NCBI GenBank assembly: GCA_963969495.1
Contig: OZ018321.1
Coordinates: 108,949,212-109,013,211 of the forward strand
Direction: 5' to 3'
Length of the DNA stretch: 64,000 bases
DNA from: Ceratothoa steindachneri
Lineage: Eukaryota > Arthropoda > Malacostraca > Isopoda > Cymothoidae
Numbering within the stretch: position 1 is the stretch's first letter; each line of letters begins with the position of its first letter. Shown here piece after piece: positions 1 to 9,801 of the stretch. A program made the translations under genes and the position numbers. The notes beneath the pieces were generated by a model, which saw nothing but the letters and a program-made list of their open reading frames with translations, was not told where the DNA came from and searched no databases.

Positions 1-916
1 ATATCTGTGGCAAGTAATATAGTCATTTATATACTCTATGTATAATGAGGTTATACTTCTTGGTCGGTAACATCCAAAACAAAAATAAATCTTAGCTACA
101 TGCTATGATTACATTTAATGATTTTAAACACAAATCCCACTGTTTAGGTAATTTATTCCAATTAAATAATGTATATAATTCTAATCAATTTCCAGATTTT
201 GCAAGTATTTAATTAAAAACTATGTCTTTTCAGCATGAAAGAGAGATCAGCCTACTTCAGTCTTCCTTCACTAGCACGTACAGAATGTCCATTCAACTGG
301 TGGAAAAGCTACGAAGAAACATTCGGTTTAGATTTCCTTCCAAATCTTGCTAAATAACACCTATGTGCGCCACCTTCTTCAGTTGCAAGTGAAAGGCTAT
401 TCAGCACAGGAGGAGAAATATACGAGTAAGCAAGAAGTAGATTGTCGCTCAAACACGGAGAACAACTGCTCTTTCATTATAACCTCGAATTATTTGATTT
501 CAAATATTAAATTTTAAGTTCAAGTTTAAATAGCTTTAAATATCAAGTACTTTATAATTAAGAATTGTGTTTGGTGGTAAAAGCATTTAACTTTCAATAA
601 ATCTAAATTTCTAATTAATACTGACTTTTCATACCATATAATAATTAATATCAACATATCACACATAATTTTCTCCCTTAAGATTAAAAGGGGAAACATT
701 TATAATCTCTAAATTATAATTGAAAATCACTCGATACGGAACAGAGGAATGTGGTAATGCAACCATAAAACATGGAAATATGCAGCAAGTCCAAGTCTAC
801 TAAAATGAACTGGGATTTAAGGACTTGCGGGTAATCAGTGAAAAATCAGTAATGTTAGATATCGGTTATCAGCCGATATTTGCTAACCCGATACGGATAT
901 ATCGGTGCATCCCTAG
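1..916 (+). mobile_element. hAT DNA transposon, right-hand part, degenerate
   Basis: The end of a hAT-superfamily element that continues off the left edge. Two signs agree: a broken transposase C-terminus at 238-510, and at about 894-916 a terminal sequence whose reverse complement starts TAGGGATGCACCGATA, a terminus typical of hAT elements. The DNA between is AT-rich and non-coding. The left terminal repeat is outside the window, so the 8-bp target duplication expected for hAT cannot be checked. The element lies downstream of myosin exon F on the opposite strand. Confidence 0.75.
238..510 (+). pseudogene. hAT transposase C-terminal dimerisation domain, broken
   Basis: One frame reads through 91 codons with the classic hAT C-terminal block: a WWK motif, then APPSSVASERLFSTGG, then SRLS and an LLFHYNL-like end. 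This domain mediates dimerisation of hAT (Ac/ZBED-type) transposases. Two in-frame TAA stops, at 355-357 and 427-429, interrupt it, so it cannot make a functional protein. The catalytic core would lie to the left of the window. The CTTTTCAG just before the block could be an old splice acceptor. Family assignment is firm; the subfamily is not determined. Confidence 0.85.
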
Positions 917-1188
917 TCCATAGTTCCCTAAGGGAGATGTGTGTATTGCGAGGTTATGTAAGGTTTATTCGGTTTGTATCCATCAATAGATGACTGCTAT
1001 CGTGAAAACAGAGCCCTAGATGCCGGGGTAAGAGAGAAAAGATTAGTAGTTTGATAGATCGGGGTTTTTTTTTTTTTGTATTATTATTAAAGAATGCCCA
1101 CCTGGAGACATGGACCGAAAAATAATAAAAAAAACTAATATCTTATGAAGACTCAAACTCCCCGCATCAGAAATCAACCACGACTTAC

Positions 1189-1296
1189 CTGCTCCTTATT
1201 TTGGGCCTTTGTCACAGTCTCCCGGCCTACTTTGATCCGTGGTTTGAGGAAACCCCGCACCATGTCAGTGACGTTCAATCCAAGAAGGTGGGCAAC
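1189..1296 (-). CDS. zip: Myosin II heavy chain exon F ([12 protein letters not shown] segment)
   Basis: A 108-nt exon of 36 codons, phase 0 at both ends. It reads from [12 protein letters not shown] through [13 protein letters not shown] to TKAQNKEQ, a conserved stretch of the upper 50 kDa part of myosin II motors just before the FAVEALAK-type helix. The acceptor is TTTGTAG and the donor GTAAGT, both on the minus strand. The next exon, expected to carry the switch II region, is not in the 1,188 bases left in the window. Confidence 0.93.
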
Positions 1297-1660
1297 CTAC
1301 AAAGTAAAAAAAAAAATAGATAACCATCACTGCTGAAGGTTTGTTTTGATAAGAGCAAGATGATCTTCAAAAAACATAGCGTAAAAACAAAGGAGATGGG
1401 TTAATAAAATGAGATGGAATAGACACGAGAAACAGGTTTGAGCTAGGAAACCCTCAAAAGCAATTTAATGCTTTAATGGAATTATTAATCCATAAAAATG
1501 AGCTTCCATTACAGCGTTTTCCCTCCCCCTCATTTCACGTAGAGGAGGAAGTTACAATCAGCTTGAGACGTGAAACTGTCAACACAGGGCAGTGATGTCC
1601 TTACTCTCTCACTAGGCACAATCCAAACAAATAAAAATCATAATGCTCCTACTTCCTTAC
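1297..1660 (-). other. Intron between exons E and F (364 bp)
   Basis: GT-AG intron starting GTAAGG and ending TTTGTAG. It holds only AT-rich sequence; no repeat or other gene was recognised. Confidence 0.85.
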
Positions 1661-1767
1661 TTGCTGAGCGACGGTGTTGTCAGGCAGCGTGGCTTGGTCA
1701 GAGTTCCTCTCCTGCTTGAACTGCATGTTGCCGAAGAGGAGAACGGCAGACACAGTGCGGAAAACGG
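1661..1767 (-). CDS. zip: Myosin II heavy chain exon E ([14 protein letters not shown] segment)
   Basis: A 107-nt exon: two bases completing a serine codon begun in exon D, then 35 codons from [14 protein letters not shown] through [15 protein letters not shown] to TVAQQ. This matches the arthropod non-muscle myosin motor, where vertebrate paralogues have a related LQLGNI and KKERNTDQASMPDN. Acceptor CTCTTCAG, donor GTAAGG. There are no stops or frame faults. Confidence 0.94.
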
Positions 1768-3573
1768 CTGAAGAGGAGAAAGTTCAATGATAAGAAAGAT
1801 AAACGCTAATATACAACACCAAAGTTTTCCTTTTTAATCCATTTAATAATAAGTTTTCCACGAGGGCCCATCACTCAGAGGGTAAGGAAGATGTATCGAC
1901 GCAGATCTTCCTAGACGGCGCACAATTGTTCACAAATGAGCTGCAACGGTCGCGGCCCAACCTACACGGCAATCTTGTCGTTAACGGGAGCAGATGACAT
2001 CTGCTCCCTGTGTGAGGCTGTTGCATGCTGTCGGAATTTTATACCCCCTCCCCTGTGCCAGCAGTCCATGCAGCGGCTAGGAAGTTCAATTGCAATAACC
2101 CCACATGGAATACAACACACCAATCTCTTCATGAGCGCCCTCCCCTCCCAAGAGGGGTGGCCATGTATAGCACGGGCAACCAAGCTTCAGCCGATATATT
2201 GGCGATTCCCTGCCAGACCGCTCGGACTCACCTAAAGCGCTCTCTCTCTCTCTCTTCCCCACAGATTCAGTACTCTTCACCTACTTACATTTCTGGCAGC
2301 GATGCCCCCCTCCCCCCCACCGTCTTTTAGGCTTCTTAATTTTAACTTGAGCCCCCCCCCCCCCGAGGGGTTCTTTAAGTCTTCAACCCCAGTAAATTAC
2401 TGTAATTAGGTGCCACGTTCTCAGGTAAAACGATCGAGGTCGCAGCTTCCGGGGCAGCGGCCACCATACCCTGGCTTAGTCGCCTTATATTCCGCGTGCT
2501 GGGGACGACATAGGTATTCTTCCTTTCCCTACAGACGAGAAAAGGTTGTCAGTGACCACAAAGTATTTTTGAGAACTTTGTTGAGGAAGGCACATTTGGT
2601 TCGAGGGCACCGTGGTGACAGCTGCGCGTCGAGACTGTGACCTCACCCGAGTGAAATGGGCAAGAACGTTGGAATAACTCGGCGATTATATAATAATCCC
2701 ACGAGCGTATCAAATAACCTTGGAAAGCGTCCGAAATTTTGCCACGCCCGTCTGCCTGACACGGATTATTATACTCGTATCCTTAATCCGTTTCAGAAAC
2801 GCCACCCAGATGTCTACGATTCACTGAAAGGTGAAGGTGGTGATTGCCCTTGACCAAATTGGAAGCATCATAACTAGGGGCAGGTGTGCGAGGTGCCAAA
2901 TTCAGGTTCCAAAAGTGCCCGGGGCATAAAACCTCATTTTCCATTGCGGTCAATCTAAACAAATTCATAGTTGAACATTAAAGTCTACCTCATATTCACA
3001 TCATTTAGATGCAAATTTGAACTCTTCTCAACACTAAAGGGAAACAGGAATTAAATGTTCCTTAATGCACGTCAGTGAATAATTCCAGCTGATAGCGAGT
3101 ATTCAAATCGAAGAGACCATCTCCTACAAAAAGCATGTGGAAGATACAAAACGCGCCCGGGCATTGAGGGCATTGCGGGCGGCATGGCACGCAATGCTCC
3201 ATATGTCAGCTGCAGCATGAGAGCTTAGAGAAAGATAAGCACATTCATCATGTATAAAATAAAGTAAGAAAGACAAAAACCGTGTCAAGTAAAGTTCATA
3301 TCTCGCTCCGTTATTCCTAAATCCACGACTTTAAGAGAAGCGTAGCCAGGTTACATCGGGAAACAGCCACACAAAGTTTCAAAATCTTGCACGAAAGTCA
3401 ATGCCGCAATGCTGTAATTTCAAGTTGATCGAAACAGATGGGATAATCTATTTGGACAACTATTTGAGTAATCGGCGCCTGTGAGTCAGAATGAGTCAAT
3501 GTAGTAAAAATGCCCAAATAAATTGAAAATCGTGGCTTAATAAATACACAAAAATTAGGAGGGATCAACTTAC
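1768..3573 (-). other. Intron between exons D and E (1.8 kb)
   Basis: GT-AG intron opening GTAAGT. Short reading frames on both strands have no recognisable protein signature. A CT run lies near 2239-2256 and a C run near 2350-2363. Nothing else can be supported. Confidence 0.8.
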
Positions 3574-3717
3574 AATTGATGTCATCCGACCCCATGCCCA
3601 TAATCTGCATCGATTTGACCGTGGCCTGGAATTCGGCCACATCATCTACCCCTGGAACGAGGATCTTGCCGACAGTCAGGAATTTATAGTGCTTCGGCTC
3701 TTCCAAGATGAAGTCCT
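3574..3717 (-). CDS. zip: Myosin II heavy chain exon D (PGVDDVAEFQATVKSM segment)
   Basis: A 144-nt exon: two bases completing a lysine codon, 47 codons, and one base of the serine finished in exon E. It reads DFILEEPKHYKFL, then PGVDDVAEFQATVKSMQIMG, then GSDDIN. The PGVDD...FQATVKSM core is strongly conserved in arthropod zipper myosin. Acceptor TTTTGCAG, donor GTAAGT. The phase link to both neighbours fixes the exon ends. Confidence 0.95.
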
Positions 3718-4740
3718 CTGCAAAACAAATACCAATCCAGCAGCATTCTTAGCATATTACCTTGCAGGATAGATTACACAATTTATATTAACATTTCAAA
3801 AGAAAAAAATCCCAACTCGGGGTCTGCCGGATCTCTTCTTTTTTCTTAAAGAACTTTGTAAAAAAGTGGGAAAACAAGGAGGGCAGGGGAGGAAATAAGC
3901 CATATGCTTGAGTAGCAAATTGCATAATTCAACGAGGGCAGAAATAAACGAAAGAAATAAAATTAAAAGTTGCGAAGGATAGAAAATGACAGGGACAATA
4001 AACGCCATCCGTAAATGGTCAGTCAGTTCGACACCCACACAGACACTCAAAAGTACTAACTAGAACCATTCCTTGGGGAATAATAACTGAAAGTTAGACA
4101 CATCATCAGTCATACAGACTAGTTAGTGCCTTAAAGGCGCATTGTAAATAGCCCTGCGCGGGGGTAAATTCAAGACATCCCCCCCAAAGAGAGCCTGTAA
4201 GTAGCTCGAAAATACTAGGCAGCGAGAAATACAAAAAAAGGATCAAGGTGAAAGGTGACGAGTATTCAATGTCGACCACGGCTGCATTAAAATTTGGGAG
4301 GGGAGGGGGGGCTGCGAGTAGAGATCGATTATCAACAGTGGCTACTCAGGAAGGAATAGGCATCGGTGATAAAGAAAACTTTTAAATTATCTGCCTAAGT
4401 TTTCGACCCCCCTCCCCCCCCCACTCCTCAGTATGGCGGAAGAATAAACAAATCTCAATGGACATACGGCGGATGTGTACACATCTTCCGTAATGCAGGG
4501 TTCCTATCATTAAAATTTCAAAAGAAACGGAACGATGTGCAAATTTACACATTTATAAACAAACAAAATAGGGGGAAAGCGTTTAAAGGGAAAGGGGAGG
4601 GGCGCAACAGTATATCAATAGAGAAGTAAAAATAAAAGGTTTATGACATACAAAAAGAGAATTATATAGGGGAGAATGAGGGAGGTAAATGGAAAAAAGT
4701 GTGAGATAAGGGCAAAAGAAGGAGTGAGAGGGAGGGGAGA
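3718..4740. other. Intron C-D, part next to exon D: no gene seen
   Basis: About 1 kb of AT-rich intron with purine-rich patches and short C runs. Weak short frames only. It ends at the T-run that marks the 3' end of a retrotransposon fragment. Confidence 0.75.
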
Positions 4741-4923
4741 TTTTTTTAAGGAGCCCATCTGCCGACTGCCTACTTGGGCATAAGTCGCACTACTCGAACC
4801 AGCCTATTACTAGGCTAATTAAAAAACAGAACAATTTGCAAATAACAAAGATGAAAAATTTCATAGACTAAAAACAAAAACAAAACAAACAGAGCAAAAT
4901 GGCAAGAACGAGGCGAGCGTCGG
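4741..4923 (-). mobile_element. I-like LINE, 3'UTR-only copy (A1)
   Basis: A severely 5'-truncated copy. In sense orientation it ends with the family's 3' stem-loop (GCCCAAGTAGGC core) and a short A-run, seen as the T-run at 4741. It contains the conserved GCCTAG/CTAGG hairpin and about 100 bases of AT-rich 3'UTR, then stops where the A-tail of the next copy (A2, from 4924) begins. The arrangement suggests that A2 inserted into A1, although the rest of A1 is not recognisable beyond A2. Confidence 0.75.
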
Positions 4924-5189
4924 TTTTTTTTGTTTGTTTTTTTAATTCTATAGAGCCCATCTGGCGACTGCCCACTTGGGCATAAGTTGCCGAAAAACAC
5001 GACAGCCTAGAACTAGGCTACTTTAAAATAAGAATATGAAAACATAATGATAAAAATTGGAAAAACTTAACAATTGGGAAGCAATCTCAGGCGTCGGGGG
5101 GAGGTGCCCCTCACCCCGGTGCAGGAGCGTGCAACGTACAAACAAAACAATAACAAAAAAAGAACCTTAAATAAAGGGAAGAAGCCCGG

Positions 5190-7130
5190 CCTCCCCCAAA
5201 AGGTCAACAAGTCCACAAGTCAATGTGCATGAACTCGTCCCGAGTACACGGGACAGGCGTAGCGACCGCGCCCATCCCGGTACTGGGACAGGTATCATGC
5301 GCGAAGATCACCCAGACTGGGACATTCAACAAGAATGTGCCGAACAGTCTGGGGGACGACACAGTCGTCGCAAAAAAGGCGCTGGCGAGCGCTCCATCAA
5401 ATAGCGATGCGTCACACGAGTGTGCCCGATTCGGAGACGACAGAAAGCGACCTGAAGCCGTCGCGGCATTGGGGGATAGGTCCATGGGAACAGCCGCGGC
5501 GCAATGGCACGCAACTTTAAGTTCCCTTCGACCGTCTCCCATCTTCTTTGCCAAGTAGCTAGGAGAACAACCCGTATTCCTGCCATGTAATCAGTGTGAG
5601 GAAGAGCAAAACGCTCGTCTGGTCGCCAAGTCCTCGCGGACACTTTGGCGCCATCATTCCCCGGAATTCCTACATATCCAGGAACTCAAAAGACTGTAGC
5701 TTCACGGATATCACGAACCAAGGGATGCGGAGATTACAATGCTCCCTCCGAGAGCACTCAGGGCGCTTTGTGAGGTGCTATAAATCGGAATCCGGTCTCC
5801 GAACCGGGTACGTCGCATTATTTCCCATATCGAGCAGTGTATTACAACCAGCTCGGCCGTGAAGACAGACGCAGAGCTCCGCTGACTTCAAACAAGGGAG
5901 ATACGGCATGGAAATCGACCCCACTCTTGGGACTTGGAGCCATCCATATACACCGACACGGTTCCAGCGTGAAACGAAGTGTGCTCCAAACGGCAGAACG
6001 CAATACTCCTGGCGCTGTAGAAGCTTACGGAGCAGAGGCCTGGCGTCCTAGGCAGAAACAGGAGCGCCACCGGTCCGAGAGCTATAGCTAACTCTCGGAG
6101 TTTTTTAGCCTTAAACCAAAAGGGGTTTAGGGTATGACTGGCGTCTCTCGGAGGCATAGGCACCGTCGATATCAGCTGAGGATGCAGTGAGAGCTGTTAG
6201 CGAGTGAGGGAGGCGCCCAGTTCGCGGGTACTGGCGAATAATGCACTGTACACGGCGCAGAGCGAGTGGCATCTCCCCATCATCGACAAGTAGGCTCTCA
6301 ATGGGGAAAGTGCTGAAGGCACCGGTCGTTAGGCGAAAGGCGGTGTGGTGGATCGAGTCCACCTTCCGCAATACACGCTCGGTTGCAGATGCATAAAACT
6401 CTCATCCATAGTCGAACTTTGAACCAATAAAGGATCGATAAAAAAGTGAGGCAGTAGGCCTATCAGCGCCCCAAGCGCTGAACGTCACGGAACGGAGAAT
6501 GTCCATGGCGCGGGTACAAGAGACCCTAAGGCGGCGAATATGAGCCTCCCAAGTGAGGCGTCGGTCAAATACAAGACCAAGGAAACGGTGCGAGTCCACC
6601 ACTGCCAGGCGCGCCGCATTGATAAACAAGTCTGGGTTAAGGTGGAGCCATGGATGGTGGCAGAAGTGCACCACCTTAGTCAAAAGGTTATCTAAAGGTT
6701 GTCCACATAGAGCGTAGCGATAACATTTTCCGGCAGCACCGAGGTGATGCCGTTGATGCTCAGGGCAAAGAGTGCGACACTGAGGACACTTGCCTGCGAG
6801 ACACCCTCTTCCTGCTCCATTGGGCCGCAGAGGGCTCCCCCCGACCCGTACGCAAAATCGATGATCTCGCAAAATTTCAGATATAAACATTAGGAGGCGT
6901 CCCGTCGCCCCCATCGGGTGGAGTCTCCAAGATACCGTATCGCCATGCGGTATCATAGGCCTTCTCCAGATCGAAAAAGACCGTGGCGTACTGTTGTCTA
7001 CGAAGGAAAGCCTCGCAGACGGCACTTTCCAGTCGGAGAAGAGCATCCGACGTGGAGTGTAACTTGCGGAAGCCGCACTGTGCAGAAGACAGATGGCCTC
7101 CGCTGTCCAGAAAAATAGCTAACCTAACAC
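5190..7130 (-). pseudogene. ORF2 remnant of copy A2: RT C-terminal half plus RNase H
   Basis: Frameshifted relic of the polyprotein of an I-like LINE. Recognisable pieces in sense order: the QCGFRKLHSTSDALLRLE block and FFDLEKAYDTAW (RT palm motif A), the DRRLTWEAHIRRL thumb segment, the connector, a YMDGSKSQEWGRF piece of RNase H (normally YTDGS), and the tail RRLQVAFCRLRIGHTRVTHRYLMERSPAP. The RT catalytic box is damaged: the YVDDL seen in copy B is read as a run ending QPLDNLL. Several frameshifts and stops mean no product is possible. Confidence 0.88.
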
Positions 7131-7568
7131 AGGGGTACCAGCCGGGGGAGAGATCCCTCGTCCTTGTAAGGCCTCGGGTGCCCTCGCCGTCTGAGAAGAA
7201 CCCTTCAAAGGGGCGGACTCGGGTTCTATGCTTCGACCTCGTGAAAGATTCTACCGTATGAGGTTGGGTCACCTCAGCGGGGGCATCATGTGGCCATCCC
7301 CCCCCCAAGACATCACCCACGCGTCATCAGGGGGGATGGGGTTTGGAGCCAAACGTTAAGGGATGCTTAATCCCTAATCCCGCGCCCCTTTTGAAGGCCC
7401 ATCACATCTTTGGACGTGACCGCGAAATGGGGGGGGATGGGTCCATTTATTCGGTGGAGCTGCCCGAAGGCGGCTCCGTCGCTGGTCAAGGGGAAAAGGA
7501 GAAGTGTTTTTTTTTATATTCTTATCATCGGGCATGGGAACCCTATTAGTGATACTGGAAGCAAACAC
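7131..7568 (-). pseudogene. ORF1 remnant of copy A2
   Basis: Two pieces of ORF1: 7131-7318 matches the mid-ORF1 region of copy C (about 37090-37320), and about 7410-7568 matches its N-terminal start, including a PMPDDKN-like start region. They are separated by sequence not shared with the other copies. The knuckle region is absent. Recognition rests on nucleotide alignment with copies C and D rather than on a known domain. Confidence 0.75.
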
Positions 7569-8023
7569 TAATCACCCTACGCAGTAGCCCGCTCTGCGAA
7601 GGGTGAATATAGGGCCGGCAGAATCTGCTGCCGCCATTTGAGGCCACAACTCCCACCTAGTGGCCTGCGTAAAATTGATAGACATTGAACGGAGAAAGAA
7701 ATGAGATGTGAGGGGGAAGGGGTGAAGCAGGTTGTTAAAAACCCGCCACCCGAAACAAGAGCTCAGGAGTGAGGGGGAATTGTCCCCTCCCTTCCTTCTC
7801 AGCCCCGATCCGGGATGGTTGGCTGATAGGAAGCTGGCCGGCGTCTACACTGTGAAACTAGAGGCCTACCAGAGAAAGTTATGGGAGAGGTTGTAGGGAA
7901 AGTGAGGAAGGAGGGTACGAAGACAGGGTGTCAGAAAGAACGAGGAGACAAAGCTGGGGCCGGACAGGGCTGCCAGGAAAGCAAATCGCCGTGCCTCTTA
8001 CGGGGGGGGGGAGGTTGATAGAA

Positions 8024-8655
8024 GAGGGAGATTGGGGATGGATGGAAAAAAGAGGGAGATAGGGGATGGATGGAAAAAAGAGGGAGATAGGGGATGGATG
8101 GGAAAAAGAGGGAGATAGGGGATGGATGGAGAAAGAGGGAGATAGGGGATGGATGGAGAGAGGGAGATAGGGGACAGATGAAGAGGGAGATAGGGGATGG
8201 ATGTGAAAAAAGGGAGATAGGGGATGGATGGAGAGAGGGAGATAGGGGACAGATGAAGAGGGAGATAGGGGATGGATGGAGAAATGGGGAGATAGGAGAT
8301 GGATGGAGAAAGAGGGAGATAGGGGATAGATGGAGAAAGAGGGAGATAGGGGATAGATGGAGAAAGAGGGAGATAGGGGATGGATGGAAAAACAGGGAGA
8401 TAGGGGATGGATTGAGAAAGAGGGTGATAGGGGATGGATGGAGAAAGAGGGAGAAAGGGGATGGATGGAGAAAGAGGGTGGTAGGGGATGGATGGAGAAA
8501 GAGGGAGAAAGGGGATGGATGGAGAAAGAGGGAGATAGGGGATGGATGGAGAAAGAGAGAGAAAGGGGATGGATGGAGAAAGAGGGAGATAGGGAATGGA
8601 TGGAGATAGAGGGAGATAGGGGATGGATGGAGAAAGAGGGAGATAGGGGAGGGGG
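8024..8655. repeat. Minisatellite, 27-bp unit
   Basis: About 23 copies of a 27-bp unit close to GGATGGATGGAGAAAGAGGG plus AGATAGG, with substitutions and a few shortened units. Because 27 is a multiple of 3 and the unit lacks stops in several frames, it opens long spurious frames on both strands (repeats such as HPSPISLFL on the minus strand). It abuts the 5' end of retrotransposon copy A2 and lies in intron C-D. Confidence 0.95.
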
Positions 8656-9434
8656 GAAAGCGGCAGAAATCTACGTGCCTGACTCGAGCCATTGAAAGAC
8701 AGCTTAAAAAATGTTTAGAGGTGAAAGGTCAAAGGTGAAACTGGTGAGACGACAGAACATCTGGCGCCGATGCAAGTCAGAGATAACCCCCGCCCCCCCT
8801 CGTCTAATCCAATTAACATTCGGAGGGCAAAAGAATTTTCTAAGTCTCGTGTATCACCCGCAAAGATAATAATCGCCGAAAATTCCCTACTCAAAATCCC
8901 CCCCCCCCATGTGGAGAACACTAAAAAATACAACCAAAAGATACCACTCGTAATAACAATGCCCGCAAACAACACAACTGTGTGCACACCATCAGGCGTG
9001 GCTCAGATTTTTCTTTTAAAAGAAAATAAAACCGGGCTAAGAAATTAAGGGAGGAAGCGAGAGACAAAGGAAAAGAGGGAAGTTAAAACCTAAGGACTCT
9101 GAGCAGAATGGAACCTCAAAGCCAACAGGTACAGAGACTAAGGACGAATTAGAACACACACTGCGCGATTAGTGAAGAGTCGCACACAAACGCGATGCAC
9201 ACTGAGAGCGGTTTTTTTTTATTTTAACCTAGTTAAAGCGAACAGTGTACAACTGAAGGATGGTGGACGAAGCACCGAACTGCCAGTGTGCGAAATAAAA
9301 ATAATGCACTTAAACTATTTCTTAGAATAGCGAGATGCGTTAAACTCGTAATAAACGTGTTCAAGAGACGGGACCAAATGAAATGCGACAGGGGGTAGAC
9401 ATTTATCCTAGAGTACATAAAACTAGTCACTCAC
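8656..9434. other. Intron C-D, part next to exon C: no gene seen
   Basis: Non-coding intron sequence with C and T runs. No protein or repeat family recognised. Confidence 0.75.
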
Positions 9435-9597
9435 TTCTTTGTTGTGGCGATGCCCCAGATAGAAGTTGGTAGAAGATGTGGAAAGTCCTTTCATCGTTGG
9501 TTTGGCGAATGGCACGAGACTTTTCAAGCAGGTAGGTCTCGATGTTGGCTCCCGCGATAAAGCCGGAGTTGTCAAAGTTGATCCGAATGAATTTTCC
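9435..9597 (-). CDS. zip: Myosin II heavy chain exon C (switch I end, GKFIRINFD segment)
   Basis: A 163-nt exon of 54 codons plus one base. It reads [20 protein letters not shown], then [20 protein letters not shown], then [14 protein letters not shown]. The start completes the switch I loop (NDNSSRF|GKF), which senses the gamma-phosphate of ATP. Acceptor TTCTTCAG, donor GTGAGT. The GASPQQR ending matches the arthropod form better than the vertebrate one. The frame is intact. Confidence 0.96.
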
Positions 9598-9708
9598 CTG
9601 AAGAAAGCAGTGTAAACAATAGGCACATGGAAATCATCACGTATGTGCCAAAAGCGCGCAGTGGGAAGGTATTTGAACAAGGGAGGAAATAGAGTAAATA
9701 AAACTCAC

Positions 9709-9801
9709 GAATCTGGAAGAATTGTCGTTCTTGACGGTTTTGGCATTACCAAAGGCTTCTAGAATCGGATTGGCTTGCAACAGTTGAGCTTCCAACTCTC
9801 C
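9709..9801 (-). CDS. zip: Myosin II heavy chain exon B ([18 protein letters not shown] segment)
   Basis: A 93-nt exon, exactly 31 codons, phase 0 at both ends. It begins [20 protein letters not shown] and ends [11 protein letters not shown]. It carries the first part of switch I, and the [10 protein letters not shown] wording identifies non-muscle/smooth-type myosin II. Acceptor TTTGCAG, donor GTGAGT. Only 111 bp of intron separate it from exon C, whereas the intron on its 5' side is about 37 kb. Confidence 0.96.

Larger units (their letters stand above)
4924..8006 (-). mobile_element. I-like non-LTR retrotransposon copy A2, internally deleted
   Basis: Element with both family ends: the poly-A side at 4924-4943 with its 3' stem-loop, and a 5' end near 8006 that aligns with the ends of copies C and D. 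The inside is collapsed. RNase H and part of RT (about 5190-7130) join directly to a mid-ORF1 piece (about 7131-7318), and a second join near 7319 leads to the ORF1 start and 5'UTR. Endonuclease and the ORF1 zinc knuckles are missing. Copies C and D run continuously over these joins, so they are deletions. The copy sits in intron C-D in the same direction as the myosin gene. Confidence 0.88.

Noticed and set aside
7931..8695. Repeat-protein frames such as HPSPISLFL repeats and DGWRKREIG repeats
   Set aside because: The 27-bp minisatellite is a multiple of three and opens several frames; no start context, splice sites or family.
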